A stretch of DNA of 64,000 nucleotides, taken from assembly GCA_021018995.1 (NCBI GenBank), contig CM037588.1, positions 141,233,725 to 141,297,724 on the forward strand, in the 5' to 3' direction. The stretch comes from Chloranthus sessilifolius. Lineage: Eukaryota > Streptophyta > Magnoliopsida > Chloranthales > Chloranthaceae. The notes beneath the pieces are model-generated. The model searched no databases. It saw only the letters and a list, made by a program, of their open reading frames with translations, and had not been told where the DNA came from. Both the position numbers and the translations under genes were made by a program. This document shows, piece by piece, positions 1-11,040 of the stretch (positions are counted from its first letter, which is position 1; the number at the start of each line of letters is the position of its first letter).

Positions 1-59
1 AAGCCTTCCATAAGGAGTAAGCTTGGAACATCTCCTCCATCATGGTCATAGAGGGAGGG

Positions 60-800
60 TTGGATGGAGATGAGGGATTTAGGGGATGATAGGATATAGA
101 TGGGATGGAGGTGGCGAAAAAATTGGGCATGGCCCCGGTATAATCAGGCATGGCCACGGTAGGCGGGGAGGTATGGGGTGGATGAGGGGATGTATTGGGT
201 ATGTTTTGGGATGATGGGGGGCATGATGAGGAGGGATGAGGAAAGTTGGGCATGGCCCTGGTAAAAATGGGCATGACCCGGATGGATGGGAGATTTTGCG
301 GGGGTTTGGATAGGGCGGAAGTGGTGTATGTGAATGTGGGTGGATCGGGTCTATAGGGGGATGATGGGAATTGGGCCATGGATGTGGATTGGGAAAATGG
401 GTTTGGCATGGAAGTGGATGGACTATGGGGTAAGTTTAGCCTGGATATGGGATGGAAAACGGGCATTGTTTGGGCGAAGGATGGGGAGTTGGGGATTGGA
501 TTTTGGATATTTTGGGGGTAATGGTTGGGAATATGGGGGCGCCGAATGGGCCGGTGACGGTAAAGGGAGGTTGGGTGAGGGGGATGGTAGAAAAAACTTC
601 TCCCGAATGGGAGTGGATTGGAGAATGTGGCGGGGATGAGTCGGGATCGGCGTAAGTCGGGTCCACTACCCACGACATTCTTCGGGAGCGGGTCCGGTAA
701 GGATGCCTTGGATGAGGCCCAAAATATTTCCTCCTTCCCCTACGGGATGGCGGAGGGCCAGATGATGCCGTTGTGCCGGCACCACAAACTATCTATTTTT
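60..800 (-). pseudogene. Decayed proline/histidine-rich reading frame, antisense to X
   Basis: The plus strand is strongly G-rich, so the minus strand reads as proline-, histidine- and serine-rich peptide over about 700 bp. One frame (436-about 800) is open without stops and starts with a basic RRGRRKYFG-like stretch. Further downstream the coding character continues in other frames as repeated PGPCP- and GHAQ-like words, broken by stops. Some Tat elements carry an accessory ORF antisense to pol, which would fit here, but a gag N-terminus is an alternative. I recognise no domain. Confidence 0.3.
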
Positions 801-1167
801 TGAGTTTTTGATTATATATTTTTTAAATTTTATAATTTTTTTTTTTTTTTTTTAAACAAAGGTTTCGAGGCCCTGAAATTCTCTTTTCGGGTGGCTCTCG
901 TACCTTAATTCAAGACCCGCGGCGATGATTCTGATGCACTTCAGAAGAATCGAAGGAGACCCTTAGATCTATTGAATGAACGGAAATCGAGGCAAACAAC
1001 CCGATCCCCTGGAATGAGCCAAAAGGAAGTTGCCCTCTTTTGACCGGCAGGGGCGTATTGGGTGTCGGAGATGGCGGGGCCCAAACAAGGCACTAAGCAC
1101 ACTAATCGGGGAACTTGGGAGGTGAAGAAGGCCACAGATTCAGGCTACTTAAACCCAGTTTATACTG

Positions 1168-1283
1168 GGCGTATGTATTATATACGCCTGACCAAAACTA
1201 AGCAGATTTGGCTGGGCGTATATATTATATACGCCTGAGTATTTCTGGGGACTTTTTGGCTAGGTGTATTTAATATATACGCC
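1168..1283. repeat. Cluster of 21-bp palindromes GGCGTAT...ATACGCC (3 copies)
   Basis: Near-perfect inverted repeats lie at 1168-1188, 1215-1235 and about 1263-1283, each GGCGTAT arms around an A/T core. Several are followed by TGACCAAA or TGAG. The same word recurs at 2915-3130. Confidence 0.85.
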
Positions 1284-1793
1284 TGGCAAAACTATTCTTT
1301 CAGCTTGGTTTGATAGTGTGCACAGCAAGCCCAAAATGAGTCTCTTTTTTTTTGTTTTTGTGGAAGCTAGGCTTCCGGGAACTGAGCAGTTTTTTTTGTT
1401 TATGATCAATTCTCTCCTCACCGCACCTAAGGGTTTGAGTCTGGCATAACTCGCTAGCACGCTCCCCAAGGGTTTTAAGCTTTTTGGAATGGGAACCCAC
1501 TCGATATACCTCCGACGCGAGCGCCTTCTCAGATACTAGGTGGGTTGGGACTTTTCTGGATCATCACCACTAGGGCTGCCGCCATACTAAGACCCGGGTG
1601 TTTGTATGTGTGCCTAAACCCAACCCTTTGAAAATCTACCCCGTAAAAAAAATAAATTAATTAAGCTCCCTAACTTGGTTCAATTTTAATTTTTTTCAAA
1701 GTTTTATTTTTTGGAAGTTTTCTTTAGTTCAAAGACCGGGGGTGATGATCCCGTGCCGCCACTACGGGCCGGCGTCCACTGGTGGAATATGAG

Positions 1794-2000
1794 TGCTCAA
1801 GTAGGCTCGCCAATCGGCTAAGGCACTTTAAATGATGGAAATTTAAAGGAATTGAAAGACAATGCTCAAGTAGGCCCGCCAATCAGCTAAGACACTTAAA
1901 ATGACGGAAAAGTAAAGAAATTAAGAGACGATGCGCATGTAGGCCCGCCAATCGGCTAAGGCATGTAAATGACGGAAAAGTAGGGGTGAGAAAAATGACT
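1794..2000. repeat. 69-bp tandem repeat, three copies
   Basis: Copies start at 1794, 1863 and 1932 with an exact period of 69 bp. Each opens with TGCTCAAGTAGG or TGCGCATGTAGG, then CCCGCCAATCGGCTAAG, and ends in an AATGACGGAAA stretch. They lie inside the X fragment and have no coding potential. Confidence 0.85.
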
Positions 2001-2914
2001 TAATCGGAGGGGTGAGTAAAAAAAAATAGCAAAAATAAGACAAAAAAAAAAAAGCAATAAATGTTAGGAAAAATAAACAAATAAAAAGGCCTAGTTCAAG
2101 GGGAAGCTCTACTAGCTAGTCCCCAGCAGAGTCGTCATATGTGCAACCGTGGGAATCGAGACGATCCCGTCGTGACGATGCGCTCTCTAACAAAAAATAT
2201 AGAGTCGCCACCCGGAGCTTTCAGTGTCCTGGGATACCTAGTTCATTTTTATGAGTACCTAAGTGCTAAAAATATGACTCTGAATCCGGTCCACACCAAA
2301 GTCTCTTGGGTAGGGGCTTCGGTTATCGATCGGGAAGGTGTTAGGCACCCGATCAACCCGCTTAACGCGGTCTCTACTAATGGCCAAAAATAAAATAAAG
2401 TAAAAGAAAAGAAAATAGCTTCCTCTTGCTCGAAAGGGCTTAGAATCCTATTTGTGCCCCTCCGTTCCTACCAAAAATTCGGCGGCGTAACGGCACAAAT
2501 GGGAGGATGGAGGGAGGTAGAAAGAGATAAGAGAAGAAAGGAGAGAGCCGAAGCCCTCGAGTCCTTGTAGCACCGTAGAGGAGCCTTGCGTGGCTTGCTT
2601 TGATAAGCTTTTGAAGGCCTTGTATAGTGAAAAATGAGGTTCTAACTCCTAAGGCTTGAAGCTAAGAGGTAGGGAAGGGAGGCTAGGGGATCACACACAC
2701 CTAACCTAAGGGTTTTCTATGAAATGCTAAGGTCTAAAGGAGTGTTGTGAATTCTGGAATTTGTATGGGGGGAGTGCACCAAAGGGAGAAAGATCTTCTC
2801 ACTTTAAGCTCTTTCTCTCTTAGGTAGAAATTCTCAACCCTTAAGGGATGGTCAAAGGGTCAAACCAGATGGAGGAAATTCGAGCATTTGATGACAGATA
2901 CTATAGCTAAGCTG

Positions 2915-3130
2915 GGCGTATATATTACATACGCCCAGCTTATGCGCAGTAAAATTTATGAAAACCAGGGGAAATCTGAGAAGATGGGTGCCCATGTTGG
3001 TGGCCACCTATGCTGAAGTAATGTATTATATACGCCCGACCAAATTTGGCCCAAAAATGCCGGGCGTATATAATATATACGCCTGACCAAACTGGGGCCA
3101 AATTTGCTGGGCGTATGTAATACATACGCC
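2915..3130. repeat. Second cluster of GGCGTAT...ATACGCC palindromes (3-4 copies)
   Basis: Copies are at 2915-2935 (extended by flanking AGCTG/CAGCT arms to 2910-2940), about 3018-3038 (left arm degraded), 3063-3083 and 3110-3130. The last is a perfect inverted repeat around one central base. The linkers keep the phrase CTGACCAAA. The cluster sits 380-600 bp before the LTR end at 3507. Confidence 0.85.
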
Positions 3131-3507
3131 TGACCAAAAGTCATGATTTTATATGAACTTTCAATCGGCCATAACGTTTGAATCATAACTCCAAATTGGG
3201 TGATCTTTGGCTCGTTGGAAAGCTGGAGAAGTTCTCTTTCCAATGGTATATAATTTGATATCAGTAGAAGAACTCAGCTAGTCTTGGTGCACCATTCTTT
3301 ATCCATTGCCCGGGAAGGTTAGGTTTAGGGTTTGGAATGGGTTCTAAGGGTCAAGGATGGTTTCTAAAGGTTTGGGATAGGTTCCTAAGGGATCTAGGGT
3401 GAGTTTAGGGTGATTCTTAAAGGTTTCATACATGCCATTAAAAGCTCAAAAATGCGCCTCTCGAAATGTGTTTCGATCGGGACTTGGGCCAAATTTGGGT
3501 GTCTACA

Positions 3508-3584
3508 TGGAGGATGTAGCGGATCCTACTAGTCCGACGGATCCTACTGCAGCGGGTGGAGGAGCTACTGTTGAGGGATCATGA
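3508..3584 (+). pseudogene. C-terminal tail of the accessory ORF of gypsy A
   Basis: A frame of about 25 codons, rich in Asp, Pro, Thr and Gly (EDVADPTSPTDP), ends at TGA 3582-3584. The position just before a 3' spacer and PPT, and the acidic composition, match the tail of the accessory ORF in gypsy B. The rest is missing because X is inserted at 3507. Confidence 0.45.
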
Positions 3585-4520
3585 GCTTGAGAGTGTTTCT
3601 TTTCAAAAATTTCAATTTTTGGACAATGTGTATAATTTTTTAACTATTGTGGCATGGTTTCCACTTTTGTTTTTACTTGTTAGAACTATAGTGGCATGGC
3701 TGCCACGATGATCTCTTAACATTATCATGCAAACCTTTCATTGATGATGTGCCTAAATTTAATCTATTAGAATTTATTGTGTGAAGACTATGCGTCTATG
3801 TTTGTGTCATGCGATCTTATAGCGACATGGACTGTTTAGCCATGTGTGGCACCTTACAAGGTAACCCTTCCTATGTCGTGCCGCGCACTAGGACAATTTT
3901 CGAAGACGAAAATTCCTAAGGTGGGGAGGATGTAATGTCCCAAACATTTAAAAACCTTGATCTGTGTGCCTCGATATGTGTGCCCGATGATCCGCATGTC
4001 GGGGACGGTATCGATACTCGATGTAATGTATATCGACCAAATCCAACGGATGGGATTTGACTTTTGTAAGCTAGGTTGAGGGTGGGTTAGTGCACTCCCG
4101 TACACCCTATGTTAGTGCAGCTGTTTTATGCCTAAGTTTAGGACTCAAGTATAAGAGAGGAATTAAATGCCTCATTTAGGTTTTACATTCAACACGTTAG
4201 TAATTGCTGATAATAGGGAGTTAAGAGGAAAGAGGGAGAGATTCGAGATTTAAACGCTGATTGCATGCGAGAACAATCTGTTCTCGAAGCTTGTGGTTAC
4301 GTAATTAGAGCGAGGAACGAGCCGTTGTTCTTTTGGTGAACCCGAGTCAGATCTAGAGGCTAGGATTAGAGATTCGGAGGAAATCAAGGTATAAAAATTT
4401 GATCGAGATTATGAAATTATGTTGTTAACTGTTTTTACATAAATTTAGATCACGGGAGCGTAAGAAATCGAGTTTAACTTGATATAGAGGAGGAAAACCC
4501 TTAAACGGGTGATTTCTGTT

Positions 4521-4977
4521 CATTTCGACCGTTCAAAATTGAGTTCGATCAATCGAAATGGACTTGAAATGTGGAAAGTTCGAAGTATAAGGAAATTCGT
4601 TTGATCGAAGTCAAACTCGATCGAGCGAAATGGGTTCGATCGATTGAATCTCACACTCAATCGATCGAAACGTATATAAACAGGAACATGGAAAAACCCT
4701 CTGTGAGAACTCTATCGATTGAAATTATATTCGATCAATCGAATTAGAGTTTTCGACCGATCGAAGTAAAATTTTGTTTGATCGAACTATGTGATAGCTA
4801 AATTGCTTTTGGAGGATTCGACCGATCGAATTATAAGTTTTCGATCGACCAAAAGGGGATTCGTTCGATCGAACTATGTTGATTTTTGGCTTCCATCAGA
4901 GCTCGACCGATCGAATTTAGCTCGATCGATTGAAACATGACTTCGATAGATTGAAATTGGGATCCGAATGATCAAAT
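4521..4977. repeat. Dyad array of LTR A (TTCGA-N4-TCGAA, core CCGA/TCAA/TCGA)
   Basis: About a dozen copies such as TTCGACCGATCGAA and TTCGATCAATCGAA, many degraded by one base, are spread over 450 bp of the LTR at +590 to +1046. Confidence 0.85.
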
Positions 4978-5562
4978 TTCCCAGATTCAGAATTTTGGTA
5001 AGTTTTGACTGCGAGATTTTGAAGGGAGTTATCCTAACTTGTTTTGCACTGTTCTAATGAGTGAACATTGGATCTTATATTTTAGGTGACTTAGTATCGT
5101 GTGTTGAGGGGGGCTAACCCAAACGGCGGCGTGAGCTAGTGCGGGTTAAGATCTCGAGGTAAGGAACACTTGACACCATGTGCATTGTTACGTTAACATG
5201 TGTGCGCTATGACGTGATTATTTCTTTGATTTGATTATATGTGTGGTTACGAATAAAATTTGGAAGGACATGTGCATCCATACATTTTCGATTCATGCAT
5301 GAGTTGTGGAATCTTTTGAGGTTCAATCTATTGTGTTGTGCAAGTATCTTCACACTTCTCTCTGACCTTTGATCTAAATTATAATTATCACTTTACATGG
5401 CGATAAGCTATATGTACGCACTTTGATTTAAGGTTTTATGTGAATACCCGACCGGTACGGCGGCTAATCCATACACCTTTGTGCTATGTATTTTGTGACT
5501 CCTACCGCATGACGGTAAATATATTTGGCCAAGCGTCCAACTTTATGGGACCTTGGATATAT

Positions 5563-5841
5563 GTGAAAATGGTTCATAAGAGCGACGATGGTGGGTATTC
5601 CATCAGGGGCTTGAGGCTATAGTTCTTCATTCTATTACTTTAAGCATACCACTTTAAGTTTTTCTTTTCTTATGTTGGAAGAAGATGTGGACCTATCTCT
5701 TGTGAAAATGGTTCATAAGAGCGACGATGGTGGATATTCCATTGGGAGCTTGAGGCTATAGTTCCTCATTCTATTACTTTAAGCATACCACTTTAAGTTT
5801 TCTTATGCTGGAAGAAGATGTGGACCTATCTCTTGTGAAAT
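5563..5841. repeat. 139-bp tandem duplication in LTR A
   Basis: Copies start at 5563 and 5702 with GTGAAAATGGTTCATAAG and run through CATTCTATTACTTTAAGC to CTATCTCTTGTGAAA. They differ by a few substitutions and short indels. A separate 27-bp duplication (CCTTACTGAGCTTAGATG...) lies at 5966-6019. Confidence 0.85.
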
Positions 5842-6038
5842 TTCGAGCAAGCTTTGTACCTACGTTTCATGCCATGACCATACACTGTGCATACGTCCCG
5901 ATTATTCTGTTTCATTATGCCATAAGATCTATGTTGCCGTTACAATATGCATGCTATGAGTTTTTCCTTACTGAGCTTAGATGAAGTTCATTCCTTACTG
6001 AGCTTAGATGAAGTTCATTCCTTGACTATATGTCACAG

Positions 6039-6157
6039 GTTCAGGTGAAGATGTTGATACCAGGATTTTCGAGAGGGAGGTTTCTGAGCTAGCTTCGGGG
6101 GAGGACTTGGAGGAGATTCACCTTGAGAGCTGCTTTCTTTGTACTAGGCTAGAGTAG
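6039..6157 (+). other. Acidic reading frame near the 3' end of LTR A
   Basis: After the putative acceptor GTCACAG|GT the frame beginning TCA GGT GAA GAT is open for about 37 codons to TAG 6155-6157. It is Glu/Asp-rich but lacks the EEFF ending seen in B, E and G. It occupies the same place in the LTR as those frames, so I treat it as a diverged copy. Confidence 0.4.
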
Positions 6158-6481
6158 GTCCGGCCCTAGGATTCAGGATGTGTTGGTCTAACTTTGGTTG
6201 TAAAGGATGTAAATTTTGCAAATGATTATACTTCTTTTAGTGAACTATGTTTCGATAAGGTACGGCCCTTACCGGTGGTTCTTGTCGATTCTTTTTCCAT
6301 AAGGAATCATATGGAATTAAAACCATTATTTTGAGCTTTTGAAGAATAGTTCTAGTTCTCCTTTTTGCTATGATGATTCATTGGACATGGTTCTGCTTTG
6401 TTTTCCAGTAATCAGACATTGCATTCGTGCTCGGTCTCGGTCTTAGCACCAAATTTCACCGACAGACCCGGGTGTCGAAAC

Positions 6482-6692
6482 TTCATCCATTGAACCACTT
6501 TGAGCACCCTTAATGCCAAGATTATCATTCAGCCATGGCATCGCTCTCTTGAAATCACTCTTTATTTCAAACTCATCATCTATAAAGCAACTCCTATGGA
6601 CTCTTTAAATAATACAGTTTTTAGGGATGACATCAGAAGATTCAAAAATAATAGTTAGTTAGAAAAACTAAAATCATGAATGTTCAAAGGGG
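6482..6692 (-). other. Short non-TE stretch with a possible host exon
   Basis: It lies between the truncated LTR A and solo LTR E. On the minus strand a splice-acceptor-like TTTATAG ends at 6580 and is followed by an open frame to 6482 encoding an ordinary mixed peptide (KRAMPWLNDNLGIKG near its middle). I do not recognise the protein. It could be an exon of an interrupted host gene or an old transposon piece. Confidence 0.3.
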
Positions 6693-7042
6693 AAAGTTGT
6701 GATGACCTAACTTTTCCAATCCTCTAGGTATAGGAAAGGCCGGCTCAACAACCTATCGATTAAACGATAAGCCGGACGAAATACAAGCAAATATCAGAGT
6801 AAACGTGCAATTAACTCCATTTCTATCAGGAAAGCAGAAAACAAAAGTAATGATTCTAACCCCAGGCAAAACAATGGGCAGAAGAATCGAAAAGAACCAC
6901 CGGTGATGGCCAAGCATCACCGAAACATGGTTCACAAAAAGAATAAGTATAAATACATGAATCCAAAATTAGACAAAACATAATAGGCTGCACATACCAA
7001 GCCCAAGTCTTAACCCACAAAAAGTGCACAACAAGAAAGATC

Positions 7043-7143
7043 TTAAATAGAGAAGAATTCCTCAGGAGGAACCTCAGACTCTTCCTCAGGAACGTAGTCC
7101 GGATCGCTCTCGTATCCCAGAGCAGCAGTGGCTAAATCAGTAC
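7043..7143 (-). other. Acidic reading frame of LTR E
   Basis: Directly after the acceptor-like GTCACAG|G the minus strand is open to TAA at 7043-7045. The C-terminal part reads DYVPEEESEVPPEEFFSI, closely like G and B. The conserved protein pattern despite diverged DNA suggests that it is or was translated, probably spliced to an upstream exon. Confidence 0.5.
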
Positions 7144-8240
7144 CTGTGACGTATAGTCAGAGTGAGCTAACAACAAAGCTTAGTAGAAGAGACTCATATC
7201 AATCACTTTATATCTCAATAAACATGGTTTTCAAAACATACAGAATAGATGATTTTCAAAGTAGATATTCAAAATAAAATAGATAACTGGATGTCAAATG
7301 CTATGGTCAAATGCAGTTTCATATGCGAAGTCTTAAAGCAAATTCTTAAATTAGATTCAAAACAGGTAAAAGAGTTCAGATGTTCATTATTTCTTAGTCC
7401 ATATATGCAAAGCTTATCGAATTCATGACTTAAAGTCTCAACTTAATCTATCTCTCAAATTAATACATCATGAGAGCAAGAGTAATATCGATGGAAAACC
7501 CTACTAACCATTGTCATTCAATGAATCCTTTTTCTGAAATTGCAACAAGCCCCTGCCTTATGAGGGAAACTTGCGCTAGGTAGATTTATCGTCATCACGG
7601 TTCATGGAATTTAGAGTTTCATTCTAATTAACCTCAAATCAAGTGCAGATTCTAATACATAATTCATATACAAATTATAATACATAATTCAGAGTTTTAG
7701 ATTCAGAGTAGATTCGGATTTTTAGAGTTTTTATTTCGGATTCAAGGTTCTTAATCAGGTTCAAGTTTACAGATGCAAAGTTCAAATATCAGATGCGGAG
7801 TTCAAAAAAATATAACATAAAATATCCATGTGAATTAAAATAGAATGCAAGTGATGATGAGATTCTCCTACCTTAGTTCAGAGTTGAGTGTATCAGAGGC
7901 AAAGCAAATGCCCACTCAATGATCTCCAATCCTTAATCTACATTACAAGCATTTGTATATATACATGTTACTGACTAATTATCATATAAGCTAAAGTTCC
8001 TAAATTTTTCTCAAAACTACGCAAAATAGACAAGTTTAAGGTAATGTTGGATCATGTGAAAACTTGTCCCTACTTCACCCTATATTTTGACCTTCATAAC
8101 ATTTGATTCATGAATTTGTCAATTTATAAAAGTTATAGGGCTTGTTATCTTCTTTCCAATGCCTCAAAAATCGCATTAATATGAGTTCGGAATAAAATAT
8201 TATGGCCGAAATACCAAACATGTGTCAGCACATCAGACCA

Positions 8241-8490
8241 AATTCGAACTTCGAATTCAAATTCGAAGTTCGATTTTCTCGAATTCGAATGTTCGATTTT
8301 TAATTCGACGTTCGATTTTCTCGGGAATCAGCACCTCTATTGTAAAAAATCGAACTTTGATTTCAATTTTTGAACATCGATTTTAAATTCGAACTTCGAT
8401 TTCCAAATCGAAGTTCGAATTCTTCATAAATAAATCTGTCAGAATAGAGCCAAATTCGAACTTCGATTTCCAATTTGACGTTCGATTTTC
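8241..8490. repeat. Dyad array of LTR E (TTCGA-N3-TCGAA, core ACT and variants)
   Basis: Repeated AATTCGAACTTCGAATT, TTCGAAGTTCGA and TTCGACGTTCGA words fill 250 bp. The same core is used in solo LTR G. In element coordinates the array is about 0.87-1.1 kb from the LTR start, comparable to the other gypsy LTRs. Confidence 0.85.
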
Positions 8491-8499
8491 TCGGGTTCA

Positions 8500-9165
8500 T
8501 GAAATTTGGGAATTATTAACAATACAAATAACAAACAAATTAACACTAATTACACACAATCAGCACACAACCATAAATTAAACACAAATCATTTTTAACG
8601 TGGAAAACCTATCACAGGTAAAAAACCACGAGATCTATCTTAGATCCAAAAGAATAATCCACTATGAATAAATAACCTTACAGTGCTTTAGAATGATATG
8701 CCCTATCACTCTTCTCACCTACAATGACAGCCTCTCAACATCATCCGATCCATAGTGAAGAATTCCAACAACCGTCGCATCCAACGAAAGTCCACTCGTC
8801 TCACACGAGCCACATACTCTCAAACACAAATTCAAGAATTAGACAACATCTTTGAGACTAGGATTTAAAGATCAAAATCAAAGTAATCTCAAGGACAAAA
8901 TTTTGGACTAGAGGAAAATAATTTTGGATCTTAGAGAAAATTTTTGCTCAAAAAGATAACCACCCGAACCAACTTTGTGTTTAAATACTATCAGTTCACA
9001 GACGTCCGTGATTCACTCACGGTCGTCCGTGACCACGGATGTCCGTGAGGTCCATCACAGACGTCCGTAAATCTGATAGTGTAAAATGCAAATTCATCAT
9101 CTTTTACTTGGCAATTAGGGAGTAATTTTTTAAATTAAGTCATGATTATGATAAAAAAACTTACA
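8500..9165 (-). repeat. 3' LTR of copia D
   Basis: It runs TGAAATTT...AACTTACA on the plus strand, 666 bp, closely matching 32959-33624. Four ACGGACGTCCGT-type dyads lie at 8996-9071, just upstream (element orientation) of a TATA-like TATTTAAAC near 8985. Confidence 0.95.
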
Positions 9166-9824
9166 ATCTCCCCCTTTGTCACAATCATGGCAAAATCTAA
9201 TTTACAAGGACTCATTAAAAAAAATTACATCAAATATTCTCTCATCTAAGTCCTATACATCAATCTATCATGCAATGTAAAAAAAAATTACAACACGATT
9301 TGCTCCCCCTAAAACTATTTGCCAAGTAAAATAAAATAACCTAAATACTATCTTTTCAGATAACTAAATCTTTGATATGATGTTACCTGAAACAATACAA
9401 TAGAAAAAGATCAAGTGTAATAGGTTATATATATAAATTTCTCTCCCATTTGGTCATAATGTGACAAGGGAAAAGGATAAAACAAAATTTGAACGACTTT
9501 ATATGAATCATTTGATACAAATTAGAGATCAAATCATGAAGCAATATATAAACATTCAGAAATAAACATTTATCATAAAAAATAAAAAAAACATCTACAG
9601 TAAACAGTTAAATAGCTTGAAATAGATCGTTCTTTAAGTACAAAACATTCTAGCTATCACAAAAAGTCATTCAAAAAGCAAGAACAATTACATAAACATT
9701 TACATCAGTTAACATGTCTAGAAAAATAATAATCGTCAGCTGGCGGAAATTGAGATCCAGGAGGAGGAAAGACATTGTCAAAATGGTGCAGCAACGTACT
9801 AAATCCTCCAACCAAATAATTTAA
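9166..9824 (-). other. 3' untranslated region and polypurine tract of copia D
   Basis: The minus strand has a purine tract AAAGGGGGAGAT at 9166-9177, directly before the LTR, as expected for plus-strand priming. The remaining 650 bp to the accessory ORF stop are A/T-rich and I see no gene in them. Confidence 0.75.
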
Positions 9825-10926
9825 CTACTCCCCATATAGGTTGAAACCAGTTTCAACCCGATTAGCCAAATTTTGAACCTCAGAGTCAAGCTGATCAAAG
9901 CGTTGATCATAGTAATGCTGATCATGACCTTGAAATGGGGGAATTGGAATATCACCAACTTGGCCTTGAAAAGGAGGAGGATTTGGAATAGCACCACCAC
10001 CAACTTCTCCTTCATCATATCTTTCAACATTCATTGCTCCTTTATCTTCTTCAGAGCTATTGCTAATCCATTCAACATCATCTACATCAATTCTAACTAT
10101 TTTTCCAATTTTCTTCAATTTTCTAAGAGGGGCCATCAATCTAGATGTCGCTAAATTTGGTGGAAGCGACATTTGAGATGCAACCACTCGTCTTATGATG
10201 ATTGGAAAGGGAAGAGACATTTTGGTTGTCTCATCACGCATACGATGAGCAATCATTAGAAATAAGATAGTAGAGATGCAAAGTGGACGACCTGTTTCTA
10301 GAAGAAACATCAGATATATCAAATCCCACCTAACTTGATCTTTATTACCTGCTCTAGGAGTTAGAGTGGCAAAAAGAACATGACAAAACCACTGAAAGCG
10401 ACTCTTAAGGGCAGAGTAATGTACAACGGTGTTAGTAGGATGATTAGGTCGTTCACAAACAAAGTCATAAACAACAGAGGATTGATGTAGAGAATACATC
10501 TCATTCTATTCAACAGGGTATCTATATCCTTCAAAATTCAAAGGAATGCCAATGACTTCGGAAATAATAGGAGAGAGTCTAATTTTTTTTACCATAAACA
10601 TAGAAAATGAGAAAACTCTCTGACCGATCCTCGACAATATTACTTTTGATCAAATTGGAGTAGAAACACCGGACGACATCCGTATACACTGGACCCGAAA
10701 TAGATAGAAAAGAAACCCATCCGCATTCTTGAAACAGAGCAAAAAGATTATGATCGTGAAGAAATTGCTCGAGAACTACCCGTTCGACAATTAAGGATCT
10801 TGTTGCAAAAAGATGATTAAACCGTTCTTCAATTGTCGGTGTAGGAAATCGTTGAACAATTTGAAATTGAGGCGGCGTAGAAGAGGAATGGACATTTTTT
10901 CTTGAATTTTTCCTATTTAACGGCAT
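9825..10926 (-). pseudogene. Accessory ORF of copia D ('putative plant transposon protein' family)
   Basis: The frame begins at ATG 10924-10926 with a basic, Ser-rich start (MPLNRKNSRKN) and contains ISGPVYTDVVRCFYSNL. One frameshift near 10580 and a stop near 10502 separate it from the longer 3' part (9825-10499). The shifted link holds GKKIRLSPIISEVIGIP, which matches the pattern GK-x-I...ELLGIP of the domain I know as 'putative plant transposon protein'. The C-terminus has a Pro/Gly-rich linker and a short predicted coiled coil (FDQLDSEVQNLANRVE). It lies after pol in the sense direction, where Sire elements carry an env-like ORF. Counterparts occur in gypsy C (23335) and B (50417). Function unknown. 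Confidence 0.7.
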
Positions 10927-11040
10927 TTTGATATGAATTTTTCAAAAAAAAAATAATTTGGAGGATGAAGTGAAAAGTTAAAAAAAAATTCGGTAAAAGT
11001 GAGTAGAAACAAAAAAATGACCGTATTTGAGTTAAAATTT

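Larger units (their letters stand above)
1..3507 (+). mobile_element. Tat/Ogre-like LTR retrotransposon fragment (X), 3' part
   Basis: The segment ends at 3507 with GTGTCTACA, a common 3' end of Tat/Ogre LTRs. Around 2165-2370 it has the block GAGTCGCCACC followed by GTTAGGCACCC, which I recall from LTRs or leaders of that lineage. The gypsy A tail resumes at 3508, so X appears inserted into A. The LTR 5' boundary is not resolved and no pol domain lies in the window. Between the coding-like stretch (before 800) and 3507 there are homopolymers, a 69-bp tandem repeat and two clusters of long palindromes. Orientation and lineage are inferred from these end motifs only. Confidence 0.4.
3508..6481 (+). 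mobile_element. Ty3/gypsy element A, 3' internal tail plus LTR
   Basis: It contains the end of an accessory ORF (to 3584), a 3' spacer, the purine tract AAGGTGGGGAGGA at 3918-3930 and an LTR starting TGTAATGTCCC at 3931. The layout matches the 3' ends of gypsy B and C, including the phrase GACGAAAATTCCTAAGG before the purine tract. The LTR stops near 6481 at GGGTGTCGAAAC, just short of the usual CTGTCACA end, so the 3' edge looks truncated. Upstream parts of A are off the window or displaced by X. Confidence 0.7.
3931..6481 (+). repeat. LTR of gypsy A
   Basis: It begins TGTAATGTCCC. A TATA-like TATAAGAG is at 4150. A dyad array spans 4521-4977. A possible 5' splice site CGAG|GTAAGG is at 5158/5159 and a 3' site GTCACAG|GT at 6038/6039. 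The order TATA, dyad array, donor, acceptor, acidic frame is the same as in LTRs B, C, E, F and G. Confidence 0.75.
6698..8499 (-). mobile_element. Ty3/gypsy solo LTR E, distal segment
   Basis: Read on the minus strand, the LTR ends at 6698 (plus-strand TGTGATGACC). Its proximal segment is at 33625-34480, displaced by the copia element D. The outer TSD is AAAGT at 6693-6697 and 34481-34485, with no internal gypsy sequence between the two parts, so E is a solo LTR of about 2.66 kb. Its terminal sequence resembles LTRs B and G. A possible intron runs on the minus strand from 7871 (AAG|GTAGG) down to 7144 (GTCACAG|G). Confidence 0.9.

Noticed and set aside
334-639. Gly/Trp-rich plus-strand frame
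   Set aside because: Composition artefact of the G-rich strand; the minus strand carries the more plausible Pro/His-rich coding remnant.
9873-10154. Plus-strand frame inside the D accessory ORF
   Set aside because: Antisense shadow of the minus-strand accessory ORF, which has the family motifs.
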